Of a stretch of 64,000 bases of DNA, positions 17,833 to 27,388 are shown one piece after another. The position numbers were made by a program, and so were the translations under genes. The notes under the pieces are model-generated. The model had not been told where the DNA came from. It made no database searches and saw only the letters and a list, made by a program, of their open reading frames with translations. Location of the stretch: assembly GCF_019145375.1 (NCBI RefSeq), contig NZ_JAHSTX010000002.1:686001-750000 (forward strand), given 5' to 3'. Source of the DNA: Pseudomonas triticicola. GTDB lineage: Bacteria; Pseudomonadota; Gammaproteobacteria; Pseudomonadales; Pseudomonadaceae. Position 1 is the first letter of the stretch; every line of letters begins with the position of its first letter.

Positions 17833-19701
17833 ATGCTGAACAAATACCCTCTGTGGAAATACATTCTGATCCTGGCGGTGCTGGCGATCGGTCTGATTTA
17901 TTCCGCTCCCAATCTTTATCCTGATGACCCGGCCATTCAGATCAGCGGCGCCAGCACGGCTCTGCAGGTCAATGACGCCGATCTGGCTCGCGTCAGCACA
18001 GCGCTGAAAGAGTCCGGCATCAACGTCAAGGCGGCCACGCTGACGGCAGGCGGCAAGGGCGGTCTGATCCGTCTGAGCAAGGCTGAAGACCAGCTGCCGG
18101 CCAAGGACGTTGTACGCAAGGCATTGGGTGATGACTACGTCGTCGCGCTGAACCTGGCACAGACCACCCCGCAATGGCTGCGCAACCTCGGTGCGCACCC
18201 GATGAAGCTGGGTCTGGACTTGTCCGGTGGTGTGCACTTCCTGCTCGAAGTGGACATGGACAAAGCCCTCGATGCGCGCCTGAAAGTCTACGAAGGCGAC
18301 GTCAAGAGCCTGCTGCGCAAAGAGAAGCTGCGCTATCGCAGCCTGCCGCAACTGGGCGGTGCCATTCAGTTGGGCTTCAGCGATGAAGACTCCCGCGAAC
18401 AGGCCCGTGCGCTGATCCGCAAGAACTTCAACGATTTCGACATTGTTCCGGCCGACCTCAACGGTCAACCGGTGCTGCGTCTGGCGATGACCCCGGCCAA
18501 GCTGGCGGAAATCCGTGAATACTCCATCAAGCAGAACCTGACCACGGTACGTAACCGCGTCAACGAGCTGGGTGTTGCCGAACCGATCGTGCAGCGCCAG
18601 GGCGCCAACCGCATCGTGGTTGAGCTGCCGGGCGTGCAGGACACTGCCGAAGCCAAGCGTATTCTCGGCAAGACGGCCAACCTCGAGTTCCGTCTGGCCG
18701 CCGAGCCGGGCGCTTCGAAAGCCACTTCCGAATCGTTCGAATTCCGCGAAGGCAACCGTCCGCCAGCGCAGATCGAGCGTGGCCTGATCATCACCGGTGA
18801 CCAGGTCACCGACGCCAAGGCCGGTTTCGGCGAACACGGCACGCCTGAAGTGAACATCCGTCTGGATGGCCACGGTGGCGAGCTGATGAGCCGCGCGACC
18901 CGTTCCAACGTCGGTCGCAGCATGGCGGTGATCTTCATCGAACAGCGTCCGGTCACCACTTACACCAAGCAAGTGGTTGATGGCGTCGAGAAAGACGTTG
19001 CGGTGCAGACGTTCAAGGAAGAGAAGAAGATCATCAGCCTGGCGACCATTCAGTCGCCGCTGGGTGCGCAATTCCGCATCACTGGCCTGAACGGTCAGGG
19101 CGAGTCGTCTGAACTGGCGCTGCTGCTGCGTGCCGGTGGTCTGGCTGCACCGATGTACTTCGCTGAAGAGCGCACAATCGGTCCGAGCCTGGGTGCTGAC
19201 AACATCACCAAAGGTATCGATGCTTCCCTGTGGGGCATGCTGTTCGTGTCGCTGTTCATCATCGCCATCTACCGCTTCTTCGGCGTCATCGCCACCGTCG
19301 CGCTGGCGGTGAACATGGTGCTGCTGCTGGCGTTGATGTCGTTGCTGGGCGCCACGCTGACCCTGCCGGGTATCGCCGGTATCGTCTTGACGATGGGTAT
19401 GGCGGTTGACGCCAACGTACTGATCTTCTCGCGGATTCGTGAAGAGATCGCCGCCGGCATGACTGTGCAGCGGGCAATCAACGAAGGCTTCGGCCGGGCA
19501 TTCACCGCGATTCTCGACGCCAACCTGACCACGTTGCTGGTCGGCGGCATTCTCTTCGCCATGGGCACCGGCCCGGTGAAGGGTTTCGCAGTGACGATGT
19601 CCCTCGGGATCTTTACCTCGATGTTCACGGCCATCATGGTGACCCGCGCAATGGTCAACCTGATCTTTGGCGGACGTGACTTCAAGAAGTTGTGGATTTA
19701 A
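17833..19701 (+). CDS. secD: Protein translocase subunit SecD
   Basis: 622 residues from ATG 17833 (the GTG at 17830 is directly before it). An N-terminal helix (YPLWKYILILAVLAIGLIYSAP in part) leads to the P1 periplasmic domain (LGLDLSGGVHFLLEVD near residue 125) and five further helices from about 455 on (GIVLTMGMAVDANVLIFSRIREE, the conserved D4 motif). Uses proton motive force to pull preproteins out of SecYEG. Forms one operon with yajC and secF. Confidence 0.97.
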   Translation: MLNKYPLWKYILILAVLAIGLIYSAPNLYPDDPAIQISGASTALQVNDADLARVSTALKESGINVKAATLTAGGKGGLIRLSKAEDQLPAKDVVRKALGDDYVVALNLAQTTPQWLRNLGAHPMKLGLDLSGGVHFLLEVDMDKALDARLKVYEGDVKSLLRKEKLRYRSLPQLGGAIQLGFSDEDSREQARALIRKNFNDFDIVPADLNGQPVLRLAMTPAKLAEIREYSIKQNLTTVRNRVNELGVAEPIVQRQGANRIVVELPGVQDTAEAKRILGKTANLEFRLAAEPGASKATSESFEFREGNRPPAQIERGLIITGDQVTDAKAGFGEHGTPEVNIRLDGHGGELMSRATRSNVGRSMAVIFIEQRPVTTYTKQVVDGVEKDVAVQTFKEEKKIISLATIQSPLGAQFRITGLNGQGESSELALLLRAGGLAAPMYFAEERTIGPSLGADNITKGIDASLWGMLFVSLFIIAIYRFFGVIATVALAVNMVLLLALMSLLGATLTLPGIAGIVLTMGMAVDANVLIFSRIREEIAAGMTVQRAINEGFGRAFTAILDANLTTLLVGGILFAMGTGPVKGFAVTMSLGIFTSMFTAIMVTRAMVNLIFGGRDFKKLWI

Positions 19702-19710
19702 GGGGCTGCC

Positions 19711-20625
19711 ATGTTACGTACAATCAACTTCATGGGCGTTCGCAACTTCGCGTTCGGCGTCACCGTGTTGCTTACCGTCATTGCCTTGTTCAGTGTCGCC
19801 ACCAAGGGCATGAACTGGGGTCTGGACTTCACCGGCGGTACGCTCATCGAGCTGACCTACGAGCGCCCGGCCGACGTCACCAAGGTGCGCGAGCAACTGG
19901 CGACTTCCGGTTATCACGAAGCCGTGGTGCAGAACTTCGGTGCGACGACCGACCTGCTGGTGCGCATGCCGGGTGAAGACCCGCAGCTGGGCCATCAAGT
20001 AGCGGAAGCGCTTCAAAAGGTCGGCGGTGACAACCCGGCGACGGTCAAGCGTGTCGAGTTCGTCGGCCCGCAGGTCGGTGAAGAACTGCGCGACCAGGGC
20101 GGCCTCGGCATGCTGCTGGCGCTCGGCGGCATCCTGATCTACCTGGCGTTCCGCTTTCAGTGGAAGTTCGCGGTCGGCGCCATTGTCTCGCTGATCCACG
20201 ACGTGATCGTGACCGTGGGTATCCTCTCGTACTTCCAGATCACCTTCGATCTGACAGTGCTGGCGGCGGTGCTGGCGATCATCGGTTACTCGCTGAACGA
20301 CACCATCGTGGTTTTCGACCGGGTACGTGAGAACTTCCGCGTGCTGCGCAAGGCGACGCTGATCGAGAACATCAACATCTCGACCACCCAGACCCTGCTG
20401 CGCACCATGGCGACCTCGATCTCCACTCTGCTGGCGATCGCGGCGCTGCTGTTCTTCGGTGGCGACAACCTGTTCGGTTTCTCCATCGCACTGTTCATCG
20501 GTGTACTGGCGGGTACCTACTCGTCGATCTACATCGCCAACGTGGTGCTGATCTGGCTGAACCTGACCACCGAGGATCTGATTCCTCCGGCCAACACCGA
20601 CAAGGAAGTCGACGACCGTCCATAA
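19711..20625 (+). CDS. secF: Protein translocase subunit SecF
   Basis: 304 residues, six predicted helices. Signature pieces are MNWGLDFTGGTLIELTYERPADV, VGPQVGEELRDQGGLG, and GYSLNDTIVVFDRVRENFR. Starts nine bases after secD and ends before a strong terminator. Confidence 0.97.
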   Translation: MLRTINFMGVRNFAFGVTVLLTVIALFSVATKGMNWGLDFTGGTLIELTYERPADVTKVREQLATSGYHEAVVQNFGATTDLLVRMPGEDPQLGHQVAEALQKVGGDNPATVKRVEFVGPQVGEELRDQGGLGMLLALGGILIYLAFRFQWKFAVGAIVSLIHDVIVTVGILSYFQITFDLTVLAAVLAIIGYSLNDTIVVFDRVRENFRVLRKATLIENINISTTQTLLRTMATSISTLLAIAALLFFGGDNLFGFSIALFIGVLAGTYSSIYIANVVLIWLNLTTEDLIPPANTDKEVDDRP

Positions 20626-20655
20626 CGGTCAGCGATTTCCCGGCTGTCAGCCAAC

Positions 20656-20687
20656 AAAAGGCGCGAGTTGAACTCGCGCCTTTTTTT
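20656..20687 (+). terminator. Terminator after secF
   Basis: AAAAGGCGCGAGTT pairs with AACTCGCGCCTTTT around a 1-3 base loop, with seven T. Ends the queA-to-secF operon. Confidence 0.92.
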
Positions 20688-20746
20688 GTGCTCCAAGGCT
20701 GGGAGAAGCGCGGGCGCGTCCCGCATGTGATGGTCAGGAGGTTCAT

Positions 20747-21295
20747 GTGAACAAGTCGTTGCTGGTTGGTGCGGTATTGGGTGCTGTCGGTGTCACAGCC
20801 GGGGGTGCTGTTGCCACCTACAGCCTGGTTAAAAGCGGCCCTGAGTATGCGCAAGTATTAGCCGTTGAGCCGGTCAAGACACAGATCAAGACTCCACGTG
20901 AAGTATGCAAGGATGTAACGGTGACTCGTCAGGCACCGGTAAAAGATCAACACCAGATCGCCGGGACCGTGGTCGGTGCGCTGGCCGGTGGTTTGCTGGG
21001 CAACCAGATTGGCGGCGGTACCGGCAAGAAGATTGCCACGGTGGCCGGTGCGGTCGGTGGCGGTTATGCGGGCAACAAGGTGCAGGAGGGCATGCAGGAG
21101 CGTGACACCTACACCACCACGCAAACCCGCTGCAACACGGTCAATGACATCAGCGACAAGGTCGTCGGCTACGACGTGCGTTACTCGCTCGATGGCAAGG
21201 AAGGCAAGGTGCGGATGGATCGCGATCCGGGTAACCAGATTCCGGTCGACAAGGAAGGCAAGCTGATCCTTTCGCAGAATGAGCCGGCTCAGTAA
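20747..21295 (+). CDS. Glycine-zipper 2TM outer-membrane-type lipoprotein-like protein
   Basis: 182 residues. An N-terminal hydrophobic segment (SLLVGAVLGAVGVTAGGAVA) is a signal or anchor; no lipobox Cys is seen. Residues 68-115 are a glycine zipper (GTVVGALAGGLLGNQIGGGTGKK, then AGAVGGGYAGNKVQEGM), as in 17-kDa surface antigens and SlyB-like proteins. The C-terminal half is a beta domain (YDVRYSLDGKEGKVRMDRDPG). Starts on GTG with AGGAGG upstream. Probably an envelope-stability protein. Confidence 0.85.
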   Translation: MNKSLLVGAVLGAVGVTAGGAVATYSLVKSGPEYAQVLAVEPVKTQIKTPREVCKDVTVTRQAPVKDQHQIAGTVVGALAGGLLGNQIGGGTGKKIATVAGAVGGGYAGNKVQEGMQERDTYTTTQTRCNTVNDISDKVVGYDVRYSLDGKEGKVRMDRDPGNQIPVDKEGKLILSQNEPAQ

Positions 21296-21315
21296 GGATT
21301 TACGGTTGTGAAAAG

Positions 21316-21340
21316 AAGCACCCTGCGGGGTGCTTTTTTT
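21316..21340 (+). terminator. Terminator after the glycine-zipper gene
   Basis: AGCACCC/GGGTGCT stem, 3-4 base loop, seven T. Confidence 0.88.
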
Positions 21341-21407
21341 ATACCCGCGATTTAGGGCTGAACGCGGTTCTCCCACAGGGAATTGTGCTGTTTGGAATTG
21401 CAGGCAT

Positions 21408-21435
21408 AAAAAAAGCACCCCGGAGGGTGCTTTTT
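21408..21435 (-). terminator. Terminator of suhB
   Basis: GCACCC and GGGTGC with a 4-base loop, flanked by A and T runs; on the minus strand seven T follow. Its stem sequence is almost the same as that of the terminator at 21316-21340. Confidence 0.85.
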
Positions 21436-21450
21436 GGTTCCGCGTGAAGC

Positions 21451-22269
21451 TTAGCGCTTCAGCGAGGCCGGCAGGTGCGGCTGGATCGCCGTCAGCACTG
21501 CCTTGAAGCATTTGGTGTTGCCGGCAACGATGTGGCCTTTTTCCAGGAAGTCGTGACCGCCGGTGAAATCGCTCACCAGGCCGCCGGCTTCTTGAATCAG
21601 CAGGGCGCCTGCAGCCATGTCCCACTCGGACAGGCCCGATTCCCAGAACGCATCGAAACGACCGGCAGCTACGTAAGCCAGGTCCAGGCTCGCCGAGCCT
21701 GCACGGCGAATACCGGCGGTCTGGCCAACCAGGGCGCGGAACATGCCGAGGTAGTTGTCGAGGTTGTCCATCTGGTCGTCACGGAACGGGAAGCCGGTAC
21801 CCAGCAGTGCACCGTCGAGGCTGGTACGACCGCTGACGCGCAGACGACGACCGTTCAGTTGAGCGCCGCGACCACGGCTGGCGGTGAATTCTTCCTGGCG
21901 AACCGGGTCCAGAACCACTGCGTGTTCCAGGCGACCACGATATTTGCAGGCAATGCTCACTGCAAAGTGCGGAATGCCACGGAGGAAATTGGTGGTGCCG
22001 TCCAGCGGATCGATGATCCACAGGTACTCTTCGCCTTCGATGCCGGTGCCAGCGTGCAGGCCGGTTTCTTCACCCTGAATCGAGTGATTCGGGTAAGCCT
22101 TGCGCAGGGCATCGATGATTTTCTGTTCAGCGGCGCGATCGACCTCGGATACGTAATCCTTGGCGTCTTTTTCGTCGACCTTGATGGTATCCAGGCGCTC
22201 GATGGAGCGGAAGATCAGTTCACTGGCGCTGCGGGCGGCGCGCAGCGCGATATTCAGCATGGGCTGCAT
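21451..22269 (-). CDS. suhB: Inositol-1-monophosphatase / rRNA maturation factor SuhB
   Basis: 272 residues. Lithium-sensitive phosphatase motifs: the metal site GEETG (about 70), DPLDGTTNFLRGIPHFAVSIA (85-105) and SEWDMAAGALLIQEAGG (about 215). Besides inositol phosphate hydrolysis, SuhB takes part in rRNA antitermination in gamma-proteobacteria (known). Divergent from trmJ, as usual in Pseudomonas. Confidence 0.95.
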   Translation of the reverse strand: MQPMLNIALRAARSASELIFRSIERLDTIKVDEKDAKDYVSEVDRAAEQKIIDALRKAYPNHSIQGEETGLHAGTGIEGEEYLWIIDPLDGTTNFLRGIPHFAVSIACKYRGRLEHAVVLDPVRQEEFTASRGRGAQLNGRRLRVSGRTSLDGALLGTGFPFRDDQMDNLDNYLGMFRALVGQTAGIRRAGSASLDLAYVAAGRFDAFWESGLSEWDMAAGALLIQEAGGLVSDFTGGHDFLEKGHIVAGNTKCFKAVLTAIQPHLPASLKR

Positions 22270-22414
22270 GGATGTGTCACCTAAGGTTGTTAAAGAAAGC
22301 CGCGCATTCTATCAGAACTTTTCTTCAGGTGAAGGACGCTGTTCGCTTTCATAGCTTAACGGTAGGCTGTTCTGTAAGATTTGCCCCCCTTTCCTGTGTC
22401 CGAGAGCGCCTCCC

Positions 22415-23185
22415 TTGCTGCAGAACATTCGTGTCGTCCTGGTCAACACCAGCCACCCCGGCAACATCGGCGGGGTCGCGCGCGCCATGAAAAACATGGG
22501 TCTGTCGCGACTGGTGCTGGTCGAACCGCGGGTCTTCCCGCACCACGAGGCCGATGCTCGCGCCTCCGGTGCCGGTGACATCCTTGAAAACGCCCAGGTC
22601 GTCGCCACCTTGGAAGACGCTTTGGTCGGTTGCAATCTGGTGCTCGGCACCAGCGCCCGCGACCGGCGTATTCCCTGGCCGCTGCTCGACCCGCGCGAAT
22701 GTGGCAACAAGGTGGTCGAGGAAGCCGGGCAGGGCGCCGAGATTGCTTTGGTGTTCGGCCGTGAAGATTCCGGCCTGACCAATGAAGAGCTGCAGCGATG
22801 TCACTTCCATGTGCACATCCCTTCTGACCCGACGTTCAGTTCGCTGAACCTTGGGGCGGCGGTGCAGGTGTTGAGTTATGAGGTGCGCATGGCGTGGCTG
22901 GCCGCACAGGGTCAGCCGAGCAAGGTCGAGAAAGAAGAAGTGGCCTCGGTGAAAAGCGCCGAGCTGGCGACCATGGATGAGCTGGAGCGATTCTATGAGC
23001 ACCTGGAACAGACGCTGGTTGCCATCGAATTCCTCGACCCGGAAAAGCCTCGGCACTTGATGGCGCGCCTGCGCCGGTTGTACGGACGCAGCTCGGTCAG
23101 CCGGGCGGAAATGAATATTTTGCGTGGCATCCTCACGGAAACCCAGAAAGCGGCCCGTGGCGAGCTTCTAAAGCGGAAGGATTAA
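22415..23185 (+). CDS. trmJ: tRNA (cytidine/uridine-32-2'-O)-methyltransferase TrmJ
   Basis: 256 residues, SPOUT knot fold: NTSHPGNIGGVARAMKNMGL near the N-terminus binds tRNA and SAM, with LVFGREDSGLTNEEL and SDPTFSSLNLGAAVQVLSYE forming the knot. The start is TTG 22415, giving MLQNIRVVLV, which matches the family start. Its stop is followed at once by the cysE ATG. Confidence 0.95.
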   Translation: MLQNIRVVLVNTSHPGNIGGVARAMKNMGLSRLVLVEPRVFPHHEADARASGAGDILENAQVVATLEDALVGCNLVLGTSARDRRIPWPLLDPRECGNKVVEEAGQGAEIALVFGREDSGLTNEELQRCHFHVHIPSDPTFSSLNLGAAVQVLSYEVRMAWLAAQGQPSKVEKEEVASVKSAELATMDELERFYEHLEQTLVAIEFLDPEKPRHLMARLRRLYGRSSVSRAEMNILRGILTETQKAARGELLKRKD

Positions 23186-23965
23186 ATGATGTTTGAGCGT
23201 TTGCGTGAAGATATCCAAAGCGTATTCCATCGAGACCCGGCGGCGCGTAACGCTTTTGAAGTCCTGACCTGCTACCCCGGCATGCATGCGATCTGGATTC
23301 ATCGTCTGGCCGGCATGCTCTGGCGCAACGAATTGAAGTGGCTGGCGCGGCTGGTGTCGAACTTCGGTCGCTGGCTGACCGGGATCGAGATTCATCCGGG
23401 CGCCAAGGTCGGTCGGCGTTTCTTCATCGACCACGGCATGGGCATCGTCATTGGTGAAACCGCCGAGATCGGCGACGACGTCACCATCTATCAAGGTGTG
23501 ACCCTCGGCGGCACCAGCTGGAACAAAGGCAAGCGCCACCCGACGCTGGGTGATGGCGTGGTGGTAGGTGCCGGGGCCAAGGTTCTCGGTCCGTTCACGG
23601 TGGGTGCCGGCGCCAAAGTCGGCTCCAACGCTGTGGTCACCAAGGAAGTGCCGCCGGGCGCAACGGTGGTGGGGATTCCGGGGCGGATCATCATCAAGAC
23701 CGACGAAGAGCAGGACGCCAAGCGCAAAGCCATGGCGGAAAAGATCGGTTTCGACGCCTACGGTGTCAGCGAAGACATGCCCGACCCGGTGGCCCGCGCC
23801 ATCGGCCAATTGCTCGATCACCTGCAAGCGGTGGACGGGCGTCTGGAAGGCATGTGCGGCGCGCTGAAGGATCTGGGCAGCAATTACTGTGCGAAAGATC
23901 TGCCTTCGCTGCGCGAAGAAGACTTCGCTTGCGTCAAGGGCAAGGACGAATCGAAAGCCGGCTGA
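23186..23965 (+). CDS. cysE: Serine O-acetyltransferase
   Basis: 259 residues. It acetylates L-serine with acetyl-CoA, the first step of cysteine synthesis. Left-handed beta-helix hexapeptides ([41 protein letters not shown] in part, [22 protein letters not shown]) are clear. The position next to the isc genes is common in Pseudomonas and links sulfur supply to cluster assembly. MM start: either ATG could be used. Confidence 0.96.
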   Translation: MMFERLREDIQSVFHRDPAARNAFEVLTCYPGMHAIWIHRLAGMLWRNELKWLARLVSNFGRWLTGIEIHPGAKVGRRFFIDHGMGIVIGETAEIGDDVTIYQGVTLGGTSWNKGKRHPTLGDGVVVGAGAKVLGPFTVGAGAKVGSNAVVTKEVPPGATVVGIPGRIIIKTDEEQDAKRKAMAEKIGFDAYGVSEDMPDPVARAIGQLLDHLQAVDGRLEGMCGALKDLGSNYCAKDLPSLREEDFACVKGKDESKAG

Positions 23966-23980
23966 ACCGCGGCGCTGCTT

Positions 23981-24045
23981 TTCGCGAGCAGGCTCGCTCC
24001 CACAAGAGCAATGCATTCCAATGTGGGAGCGAGCCTGCTCGCGAA
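23981..24045. repeat. REP pair (inverted)
   Basis: TTCGCGAGCAGGCTCGCTCC... (23981-24004) and its exact 24-bp reverse complement (24022-24045) enclose 17 bases. This is the standard Pseudomonas REP doublet, placed between cysE and the iscR promoter. Confidence 0.93.
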
Positions 24046-24140
24046 GAACGATCACGCGGTTGCGCTGGCTGTCCGCGCCCCGTCTTTGCTATAGTGCGCG
24101 CGCTCTTTTGCGGGTAAACCCGACTAAAGCACTAGGTCTT

Positions 24141-24173
24141 ATAGTTGACTTAAATGCTCGGGAATTGCATACT
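24141..24173 (+). promoter_or_regulatory. iscR promoter with IscR type 1 half-site
   Basis: TTGACT (24145-24150), 17 bases, CATACT (24168-24173). The first ten bases ATAGTTGACT match the left half of the E. coli type 1 site (ATASYYGACT) exactly and overlap the -35; the right half is degenerate. Holo-IscR should bind here and repress its own operon (inference from E. coli). Confidence 0.75.
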
Positions 24174-24205
24174 CCCGCCCATTCCGAACTCCGTGGTAAC
24201 TGTCC

Positions 24206-24697
24206 ATGCGACTGACTACAAAAGGCCGATACGCCGTGACCGCCATGCTTGACCTGGCGTTGCACGCGCAGCACGGGCCGGTGTCTCTGGCCGATATCTC
24301 CGAGCGCCAAGGCATCTCCCTGTCCTACCTCGAACAGCTGTTCGCCAAGCTGCGCCGCAGCAACCTGGTTTCCAGCGTTCGCGGTCCGGGTGGTGGCTAC
24401 CAGTTGTCCCGCGACATGCAGGGCATCCAGGTCGCCCAGGTGATCGATGCGGTGAACGAATCGGTCGATGCCACCAAGTGCCAGGGCCAGGGCGATTGCC
24501 ATTCCGGTGATACCTGCCTGACCCATCACCTGTGGTGCGACTTGAGCCTGCAGATTCACGAATTTCTGAGCGGTATCAGCTTGGCCGACCTTGTGACTCG
24601 CCGTGAGGTACAAGAAGTAGCCCAGCGTCAGGACCAGCGCCGTTGCAGCAGCAAGGCGCCACGCCTGGACAAGATTGAAGCGTCCGCCGTCGAATGA
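24206..24697 (+). CDS. iscR: Iron-sulfur cluster-sensing regulator IscR
   Basis: 163 residues, Rrf2 family. Winged helix [20 protein letters not shown] to about 65, then the [2Fe-2S] ligands Cys92, Cys98, Cys104 and His107, all at the E. coli positions. Represses the isc operon when loaded with a cluster. First gene of iscRSUA-hscBA-fdx-iscX. Confidence 0.97.
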   Translation: MRLTTKGRYAVTAMLDLALHAQHGPVSLADISERQGISLSYLEQLFAKLRRSNLVSSVRGPGGGYQLSRDMQGIQVAQVIDAVNESVDATKCQGQGDCHSGDTCLTHHLWCDLSLQIHEFLSGISLADLVTRREVQEVAQRQDQRRCSSKAPRLDKIEASAVE

Positions 24698-24747
24698 CAG
24701 CCGAAGAGCTACCCGCGGCACGCCAGCCCTGATTTAGGAGATAGTCC

Positions 24748-25962
24748 ATGAAATTGCCGATTTACCTTGATTACTCTGCAACCACCCCGGTTGATCCGCG
24801 CGTTGCGCAGAAAATGAGTGAATGCCTGCTGGTCGACGGAAACTTCGGTAACCCGGCGTCCCGCTCCCACGTGTTCGGCTGGAAGGCTGAAGAGTCCGTC
24901 GAAAACGCTCGTCGTCAGGTGGCCGATCTGGTCAACGCCGACCCGCGCGAAATCGTCTGGACCTCCGGTGCCACTGAATCCGACAACCTGGCGATCAAGG
25001 GCGCGGCACATTTCTACGCTTCCAAGGGCAAGCACCTGATCACCAGCAAGATCGAGCACAAGGCTGTCCTCGACACCATGCGCCAGCTGGAGCGTGAAGG
25101 TTTCGAAGTGACCTACCTCGAGCCGACCGAAGACGGTCTGATCACCCCGGCAATGATTGATGCGGCCCTGCGCGAAGACACCATTCTGGTGTCGGTGATG
25201 CACGTCAACAACGAAATCGGCACCATCAACGACATCGCCGCCATCGGCGAGATGCTGCGCGCCAAGGGCGTGCTGTTCCATGTCGACGCTGCTCAGTCCA
25301 CCGGCAAGGTCGAAATCGATCTGCAGAAGCTGAAAGTCGACATGATGTCGTTCTCCGCCCACAAGACTTATGGCCCTAAAGGCATCGGCGCGCTGTACGT
25401 CAGCCGCAAGCCGCGTGTGCGCATCGAAGCGACCATGCACGGCGGCGGTCACGAGCGCGGCATGCGTTCCGGCACCCTGGCGACCCACCAGATCGTCGGT
25501 ATGGGCGAAGCGTTCCGCGTAGCCAAGGAAGACATGGCCGCTGAAAACGTGCGCATCAAAGCCTTGAGCGATCGCTTCTACAAGCAGGTCGAGCACCTGG
25601 AAGAGCTGTACGTCAACGGCAGCCTGACCGCCCGCGTTCCGCACAACCTGAACCTGAGCTTCAACTACGTTGAAGGCGAGTCGCTGATCATGGCGCTCAA
25701 GGATCTGGCGGTATCGTCCGGTTCGGCATGCACCTCGGCGTCGCTGGAGCCTTCGTACGTACTGCGCGCCCTGGGCCGCAACGACGAACTGGCACACAGC
25801 TCGATCCGCTTTACCTTCGGCCGTTTCACCACCGAAGAAGAAATCGACTACGCCGCGCAGAAAGTCTGCGAGGCCGTTACCAAGCTGCGCGCTCTGTCGC
25901 CGCTGTGGGACATGTACAAAGACGGCGTCGATATCTCGAAAATCGAGTGGGCGGCACACTAA
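24748..25962 (+). CDS. iscS: Cysteine desulfurase IscS
   Basis: 404 residues. PLP enzyme that takes sulfur from cysteine as a persulfide. PLP lysine in [17 protein letters not shown], mobile-loop cysteine in [21 protein letters not shown], and the C-terminal tail [19 protein letters not shown] that binds IscU. Strong AGGAG-like site before the ATG. Confidence 0.98.
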   Translation: MKLPIYLDYSATTPVDPRVAQKMSECLLVDGNFGNPASRSHVFGWKAEESVENARRQVADLVNADPREIVWTSGATESDNLAIKGAAHFYASKGKHLITSKIEHKAVLDTMRQLEREGFEVTYLEPTEDGLITPAMIDAALREDTILVSVMHVNNEIGTINDIAAIGEMLRAKGVLFHVDAAQSTGKVEIDLQKLKVDMMSFSAHKTYGPKGIGALYVSRKPRVRIEATMHGGGHERGMRSGTLATHQIVGMGEAFRVAKEDMAAENVRIKALSDRFYKQVEHLEELYVNGSLTARVPHNLNLSFNYVEGESLIMALKDLAVSSGSACTSASLEPSYVLRALGRNDELAHSSIRFTFGRFTTEEEIDYAAQKVCEAVTKLRALSPLWDMYKDGVDISKIEWAAH

Positions 25963-26063
25963 CTATAGAAGCCGCCGGATACAGATCCTGTAGCGACGCG
26001 GCGGTTCACGCAGCGCAGTTGCAGGGTCTCAAGAGCGGCCCTGATGAGTGAGGATTGAGAATC

Positions 26064-26450
26064 ATGGCTTACAGCGAAAAGGTCATCGACCACTACGAAA
26101 ACCCGCGCAACGTCGGCAAGATGAACGCGGAAGATCCTGATGTCGGCACCGGCATGGTCGGCGCTCCGGCGTGCGGCGACGTGATGCGTCTGCAGATCAA
26201 GGTCAACGATCAGGGCGTTATCGAAGACGCCAAGTTCAAGACCTACGGTTGCGGTTCGGCAATCGCCTCCAGCTCCCTCGCCACCGAGTGGATGAAGGGC
26301 AAGACCCTGGACGAAGCCGAAACCATCAAGAACACTCAGCTGGCCGAAGAACTGGCCCTGCCGCCAGTGAAAATCCACTGCTCCGTGCTCGCAGAAGACG
26401 CTATCAAAGCGGCAGTTCGCGACTACAAGCAGAAGAAAGGCTTGATCTGA
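26064..26450 (+). CDS. iscU: Iron-sulfur scaffold IscU
   Basis: 128 residues. Cluster ligands Cys37 (GAPACGD), Cys63 (YGCGSA) and Cys106 ([11 protein letters not shown]), and the HscA-binding LPPVK (residues 99-103), are all in place. ATG 26064 is the family start; an in-frame TTG three codons upstream is ignored. Confidence 0.98.
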   Translation: MAYSEKVIDHYENPRNVGKMNAEDPDVGTGMVGAPACGDVMRLQIKVNDQGVIEDAKFKTYGCGSAIASSSLATEWMKGKTLDEAETIKNTQLAEELALPPVKIHCSVLAEDAIKAAVRDYKQKKGLI

Positions 26451-26484
26451 ATTTCAAGATTCGGCGACGAGTAAGGAGTCAACG

Positions 26485-26808
26485 ATGGCTATCAGCATGA
26501 CAGAAGCGGCTGCTCGACACGTGCGGCGCTCCCTCGACGGGCGCGGCAAAGGTGAAGGGATTCGTCTGGGTGTTCGCACCACAGGCTGTTCCGGCCTTGC
26601 CTACGTGCTGGAGTTTGTCGACGAGGTAGTGGCGGAAGATCAGGTGTTCGAGAGTCACGGCGAAAAAGTGATCATCGACCCGAAGAGCCTGGCCTACCTG
26701 GACGGCACCGAGCTCGACTTCGTCAAGGAAGGGTTGAACGAAGGCTTCAAGTTCAACAACCCCAACGTGCGCGGTGAATGTGGCTGCGGCGAAAGCTTCA
26801 ACATCTGA
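26485..26808 (+). CDS. iscA: A-type iron-sulfur carrier IscA
   Basis: 107 residues with Cys35 (TGCSGLAY), Cys99 and Cys101 (GECGCGESF), the three ligands of IscA. Accepts or transfers clusters made on IscU. Confidence 0.97.
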   Translation: MAISMTEAAARHVRRSLDGRGKGEGIRLGVRTTGCSGLAYVLEFVDEVVAEDQVFESHGEKVIIDPKSLAYLDGTELDFVKEGLNEGFKFNNPNVRGECGCGESFNI

Positions 26809-26816
26809 GGCTGGTC

Positions 26817-27338
26817 GTGGGTATTCCTTGTCATTTCGCTTTATTCGAGCTGCAACCGAGCTTCCGCCTGGATCTCGAGCAGTTGGCCACGCGCTACCGT
26901 GAGTTGGCGCGCGGCGTCCATCCTGACCGTTTTGCCGATGCATCCGAACGCGAGCAGCGCTCGGCACTCGAGCAATCGGCGCGGCTCAACGACGCCTACC
27001 AGACGCTCAAGAGTCCGGCCCAGCGCGCACGCTACCTGCTGAAAATCAGCGGGCATGAAGTGCCGATGGAAGTCACTGTCCACGATCCCGAGTTTCTTTT
27101 GCAGCAGATGCAATGGCGCGAAGAGCTCGAAGATCTGCAGGACAGTGCCGACCTCGACGGTGTCGCGGTATTCAAGCGTCGCTTGAAGGCGGCTCAGGAG
27201 CAGCTCAACGAAAGCTTCGCAGCCTGTTGGGATGATGCAGCGCAACGCGAGCAGGCCGAACGCCTGATGCGGCGCATGCAGTTCCTCGACAAGCTCACCT
27301 ACGAAGTGCGCCAGCTGGAAGAGCGCCTCGACGATTAA
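26817..27338 (+). CDS. hscB: Co-chaperone HscB (Hsc20)
   Basis: 173 residues from GTG 26817, giving [16 protein letters not shown], the usual start. J domain with the HPD motif (RGVHPDRF) in residues 1-75; the C-terminal helical bundle binds IscU. Recruits IscU to HscA. Confidence 0.95.
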   Translation: MGIPCHFALFELQPSFRLDLEQLATRYRELARGVHPDRFADASEREQRSALEQSARLNDAYQTLKSPAQRARYLLKISGHEVPMEVTVHDPEFLLQQMQWREELEDLQDSADLDGVAVFKRRLKAAQEQLNESFAACWDDAAQREQAERLMRRMQFLDKLTYEVRQLEERLDD

Positions 27339-27388
27339 CCCAGTGCTGCCCTGATTGCACGCTGACAGACAGACAAGACCTGATCACC

